From Solibacillus cecembensis (GTDB taxonomy: Bacteria > Bacillota > Bacilli > Bacillales_A > Planococcaceae), in contig NZ_LMBZ01000017.1 in assembly GCF_001439635.1 (NCBI RefSeq), positions 59,519 to 123,518 on the forward strand: a stretch of DNA of 64,000 nucleotides, written 5' to 3'. The position numbers and the translations under genes are program-made. Positions within the stretch are counted from its first letter, which is position 1; every line of letters starts with the position of its first letter. The notes beneath the pieces were generated by a model, which saw only the letters and a list, made by a program, of their open reading frames with translations, did no database searches and was not told the DNA's origin. Shown here one piece after another: positions 61,801 through 64,000 of the stretch.

Positions 61801-62303
61801 TCATCACCCGTTTCTTTTTTTGCATTTAAATATTGCTCCCGTTCAGAAAGTCTTTTGTTAGCACGTGCCGCCTTATGTTCAATTTCATCGGCAACGCGAT
61901 TTAAAACTGCTTGTGGAATCCATACATCCCAACCGGCACGATATACATTCGCTGTCATTGAACGCCACATTGGTAATCCGAAGTTTAATAAAAGATAACC
62001 AAATGCTACATAGGGTAATCCTAACGCAACATCAACGCGATAGGCCGCAAATAAAATGAGTACGATAAACGCTGTACGATACCCACCATTAATGCCATAC
62101 TCACTGGCGTATGAACCATCTCTTTTAGATGCCGCACGTCCCGCAATCCAATCTAATACAAGTAATACAGTGAAGATACCCATAGCAGTCAATGTAATGC
62201 CGGTACCATACATAAAATTAAGTATTCCTAATGTCGTTGCTCCAACTGTACCTGCAATTGGATTAGCAACAAGTAAATTTAAATAATCTTTAACAAAATG
62301 CAA
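61797..62303 (-). CDS. Phage holin
   Basis: Membrane protein of 168 aa with three helices: ANPIAGTVGATTLGILNFMY, LTAMGIFTVLLVLDWIAGR and TAFIVLILFAAYRVDVALGL, the layout of the phage_holin_4 (TIGR01593-like) family. The conserved DWIAGR and a charged C-terminus are visible. It opens the membrane so the endolysin can reach the wall. It overlaps the endolysin gene by four bases. Confidence 0.9.
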   Translation of the reverse strand: MHFVKDYLNLLVANPIAGTVGATTLGILNFMYGTGITLTAMGIFTVLLVLDWIAGRAASKRDGSYASEYGINGGYRTAFIVLILFAAYRVDVALGLPYVAFGYLLLNFGLPMWRSMTANVYRAGWDVWIPQAVLNRVADEIEHKAARANKRLSEREQYLNAKKETGDE

Positions 62304-62379
62304 TGTAAATCAGCTCCTTTTCAATATAAAAAGGACACGTCTATTGACGCATCCTCATATTTATATAACCTTAAAATCT

Positions 62380-62844
62380 TTACAGGAATTTCTTTAATCT
62401 GTTTTTATCATCTATTTCAAAACCATATTTTGAATAATACTTCACTTGGCGATTTCTTTGTTCTACTGAATCTGAAACCATATGACCCGTTATAACTTTC
62501 ACATTTTTTTGCTTCGCTATGTCAATTGCGGTTGCCATTAATAAATCACCATACCCCCTACTCATTGCGTCATTCAAAACTTGAATATCTTGAATTTGCA
62601 TTGTTGTTTCTTTAAATACTAAATACATGAGAGCCCTATGGTATTTTTGTTTTATATAGCTGGTTAAAAAAATTGTAGCAAATTCAACAATCAAATCTTC
62701 CGGATAACTCACCAATACAGATTCACCATATTTTGTTTTATAAATATTATTGAAGTACTTTTCATCATGAAAGCCTATTTCATCAGCTCTCATTTTTTCT
62801 TTTACTATTCTATCAAGATTCACTTTTTCTATAATTCTTTTCAT
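62380..62844 (-). CDS. GNAT-like protein of the lysis region
   Basis: Protein of 154 aa with a GNAT-like C-terminal part: MSRGYGDLLMATAIDIAKQK and VKYYSKYGFEID. It lies between tail-end genes and the holin, a common moron position. ATG 62844 is 8 nt from GGGGTG, while ATG 62850 is only 2 nt away. The ribosome site is buried in a 13-bp hairpin (62853-62886), which may hold expression low. Substrate unknown; a self-modification or host-takeover role is possible. Confidence 0.65.
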   Translation of the reverse strand: MKRIIEKVNLDRIVKEKMRADEIGFHDEKYFNNIYKTKYGESVLVSYPEDLIVEFATIFLTSYIKQKYHRALMYLVFKETTMQIQDIQVLNDAMSRGYGDLLMATAIDIAKQKNVKVITGHMVSDSVEQRNRQVKYYSKYGFEIDDKNRLKKFL

Positions 62845-62852
62845 TGTCATTT

Positions 62853-62886
62853 CACCCCACTATAGTAATTATTCTATAGTAGGGTG
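62853..62886 (-). promoter_or_regulatory. Hairpin hiding the ribosome site of the 62380 gene
   Basis: On the minus strand CACCCTACTATAG pairs with CTATAGTGGGGTG (one G-U pair), and the second arm contains the GGGGTG ribosome site. No T run follows, so it is not a terminator. Confidence 0.65.
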
Positions 62887-62909
62887 ATTTTTCTTTCAAA
62901 TGACTTTAA

Positions 62910-63038
62910 TTATTCAGCTAAAAATCCAACGCCTGAATCAACAAGAATTTCTTTTACACCCCCTTGTAAAGACGCTGGTACTTCACCAAATTTTGTTTTG
63001 CTTAAAATTACACGTTGCGCGAAAAACATTGCCATCAT
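62910..63038 (-). CDS. CD1375-like small phage protein
   Basis: Protein of 42 aa beginning MMAMFFAQRVILSKTKFGEV and ending GFLAE. The pattern with VP, then a helix VKEILVDSG and the FLAE end, fits the CD1375-like small proteins found after tail genes in Firmicute phages. GGGAGGTGAG lies 7 nt upstream. Function unknown. Confidence 0.7.
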   Translation of the reverse strand: MMAMFFAQRVILSKTKFGEVPASLQGGVKEILVDSGVGFLAE

Positions 63039-63085
63039 GGTCTCACCTCCCTTCAAGTACAATAAAATCCATTGAAAAAAACTCA

Positions 63086-63289
63086 TCATTCATATACCTT
63101 CATTGCAATTTCAGTAATTAGGTCCTCCATGAATTCCATGCGCTCTGTGTTCGCTTGATTTTGAAGCTTCAACAATTTATTTTCTTGTTCTAAACGTGCA
63201 GCCATTTCCTTCTCTGTTTCCTCGACACCAAATTTTTTCTTATCGCCCATGCTTCCATCTGGATTGCGTACTGTGTATTCAAATGGCAT
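63086..63289 (-). CDS. Small coiled-coil tail-region protein
   Basis: Protein of 67 aa: a short N-terminal strand (MPFEYTVRNPDGSMGDKKKF) and a coiled coil (ETEKEMAARLEQENKLLKLQ). It begins at the base after the tail protein stop. Such coiled coils are common in XkdX/CD1375 neighbourhoods downstream of receptor-binding genes. Function unknown. Confidence 0.65.
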   Translation of the reverse strand: MPFEYTVRNPDGSMGDKKKFGVEETEKEMAARLEQENKLLKLQNQANTERMEFMEDLITEIAMKVYE

Positions 63290-64000
63290 TTAGTCCACCG
63301 CCCCTGAAATTAGATGTATTTTGTGGTTATATGATAAATCTGTTCGTGATTGAGTTATTTTTAGAATGATATTTTGTTTTACTTCTAACCCCTCGTATTC
63401 ATAGGTATCTTCTAAAGTTCCATCATTCATTGGTGCAGTATTAACAGGGGTAAGTGTCACGTAATTCTCTTGCTCGCCAACTAATGTCATAGATAACTCT
63501 ACTATTAAATCAAGGTCCACATCTCGTTCAATGAACAATAAAACGCCCTTTGCAGATCCTTTAGGTGGCTCGATTCGATACCTCGCTACTGAATCCAAAA
63601 TAGGCGTTTTTACTTCAGTTTTATTTAATTTGATTGTTTTACTGACTTTGAAATTATAGCTGTCCGTTAACTCGACAACGATTGTATTTTGTCCGACTTG
63701 TAATTGAGATAGTGCAATGTCAAATGCCCATTTTCCGTCAGTAATTTCGAGTGCTACGCTGTTACCGCCGTTAATTCGGTAGGCAGCTGAAACGGGGTTG
63801 CCGTCTGGATCACTAGCAGTACCTGTGATTGAAAACTTGTCCGTGTTAATATTACCGTTCGGCTGCACTGTATCAACGGTTAATACTGGTGGACGGTTTG
63901 GTACAACGTAAAATGTGCGCTCAGTGATAGCTGATTGACCACCATCGCCGTCCTGTGCCCAGATTTTTAATGTGTGGGGAACGCCGTCAGTAAGGCTACC
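63290..64000 (-). CDS. Phage tail/adsorption protein, C-terminal part (continues past window)
   Basis: The frame is open to the last base of the window, so the real start is outside. Visible are Ig-like or cadherin-like repeats: VVPNRPPVLTVDTVQPNGNI, ITGTASDPDGNPVSAAYRING, LQVGQNTIVVELTD. This suits a distal tail or receptor-binding protein in front of the lysis cassette. The internal GTG at 63868 is not a true start. Confidence 0.7.
   Translation of the reverse strand, partial: GSLTDGVPHTLKIWAQDGDGGQSAITERTFYVVPNRPPVLTVDTVQPNGNINTDKFSITGTASDPDGNPVSAAYRINGGNSVALEITDGKWAFDIALSQLQVGQNTIVVELTDSYNFKVSKTIKLNKTEVKTPILDSVARYRIEPPKGSAKGVLLFIERDVDLDLIVELSMTLVGEQENYVTLTPVNTAPMNDGTLEDTYEYEGLEVKQNIILKITQSRTDLSYNHKIHLISGAVD

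Overview
The window is chromosomal DNA from a low-GC Gram-positive bacterium of the order Bacillales. It most resembles a Planococcaceae member (Solibacillus or Lysinibacillus type). This rests on gene content and protein character: HelD, HemAT, PdaC, split ThrE, a lysine 6-dehydrogenase pathway, a SAM-I riboswitch before metY, strong AGGAGG ribosome sites and AT-rich intergenic DNA. The species is inferred, not proven.

Positions 1-52,760 are ordinary core and metabolic chromosome. From left to right: 3-oxoacid CoA-transferase (scoAB, scoB cut by the window edge), a chemoreceptor, a nitroreductase, an amidase-domain protein without a normal start codon, a DUF2804 protein and HelD. Next come a nitrate/sulfonate-type ABC importer with a VOC-fold partner, a GNAT protein, a PAS-GGDEF-EAL c-di-GMP protein, a split threonine/serine exporter, PdaC deacetylase and a secreted beta-propeller protein. 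Lysine catabolism (lysine 6-dehydrogenase plus aldehyde dehydrogenase) follows, then a TIGR00266 protein, HemAT, UppP, a phosphoesterase, a two-component system with a tiny membrane protein between its genes, and an EamA transporter. Then come homoserine dehydrogenase, a SAM-I-controlled metY, NfrA-type reductase, lysoplasmalogenase, PepT, a DMT efflux protein, a FhuF-like iron reductase, an M20 amidohydrolase, a TAXI-TRAP transporter operon, Cu/Zn superoxide dismutase, a YjfB protein and an HD-domain protein.

Positions about 52,780-64,000 are one end of a prophage; the other end lies outside the window. It carries a tubulin-type partition cassette (tubR-tubZ with candidate tubC repeats), a frameshifted HTH protein, a Cro-like regulator, small phage proteins and a strand-switched accessory block. 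The lysis and tail-end genes follow (M15 endolysin, holin, small tail-associated proteins and the C-terminal part of a tail protein). The prophage abuts a strongly predicted structured RNA gene that looks like 6S RNA.

Three signals are not explained by ordinary annotation. (1) A Fur-controlled small RNA on the minus strand (about 43,684-43,884) has a near-perfect Fur box over its -10, a strong terminator and two hairpins exposing C-rich loops. (2) A repeated structured element of about 130 bp is present in four full copies and one decayed copy. It has a hairpin with a compensated variable triplet, and four of the five lie just before a start codon in sense orientation. (3) A TubRZ segregation system, normally a plasmid or phage-plasmid function, lies inside a chromosomal prophage. 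Two genes (4,830-5,333 and 51,704-52,339) have strong ribosome sites followed by ATC or ATA instead of ATG.
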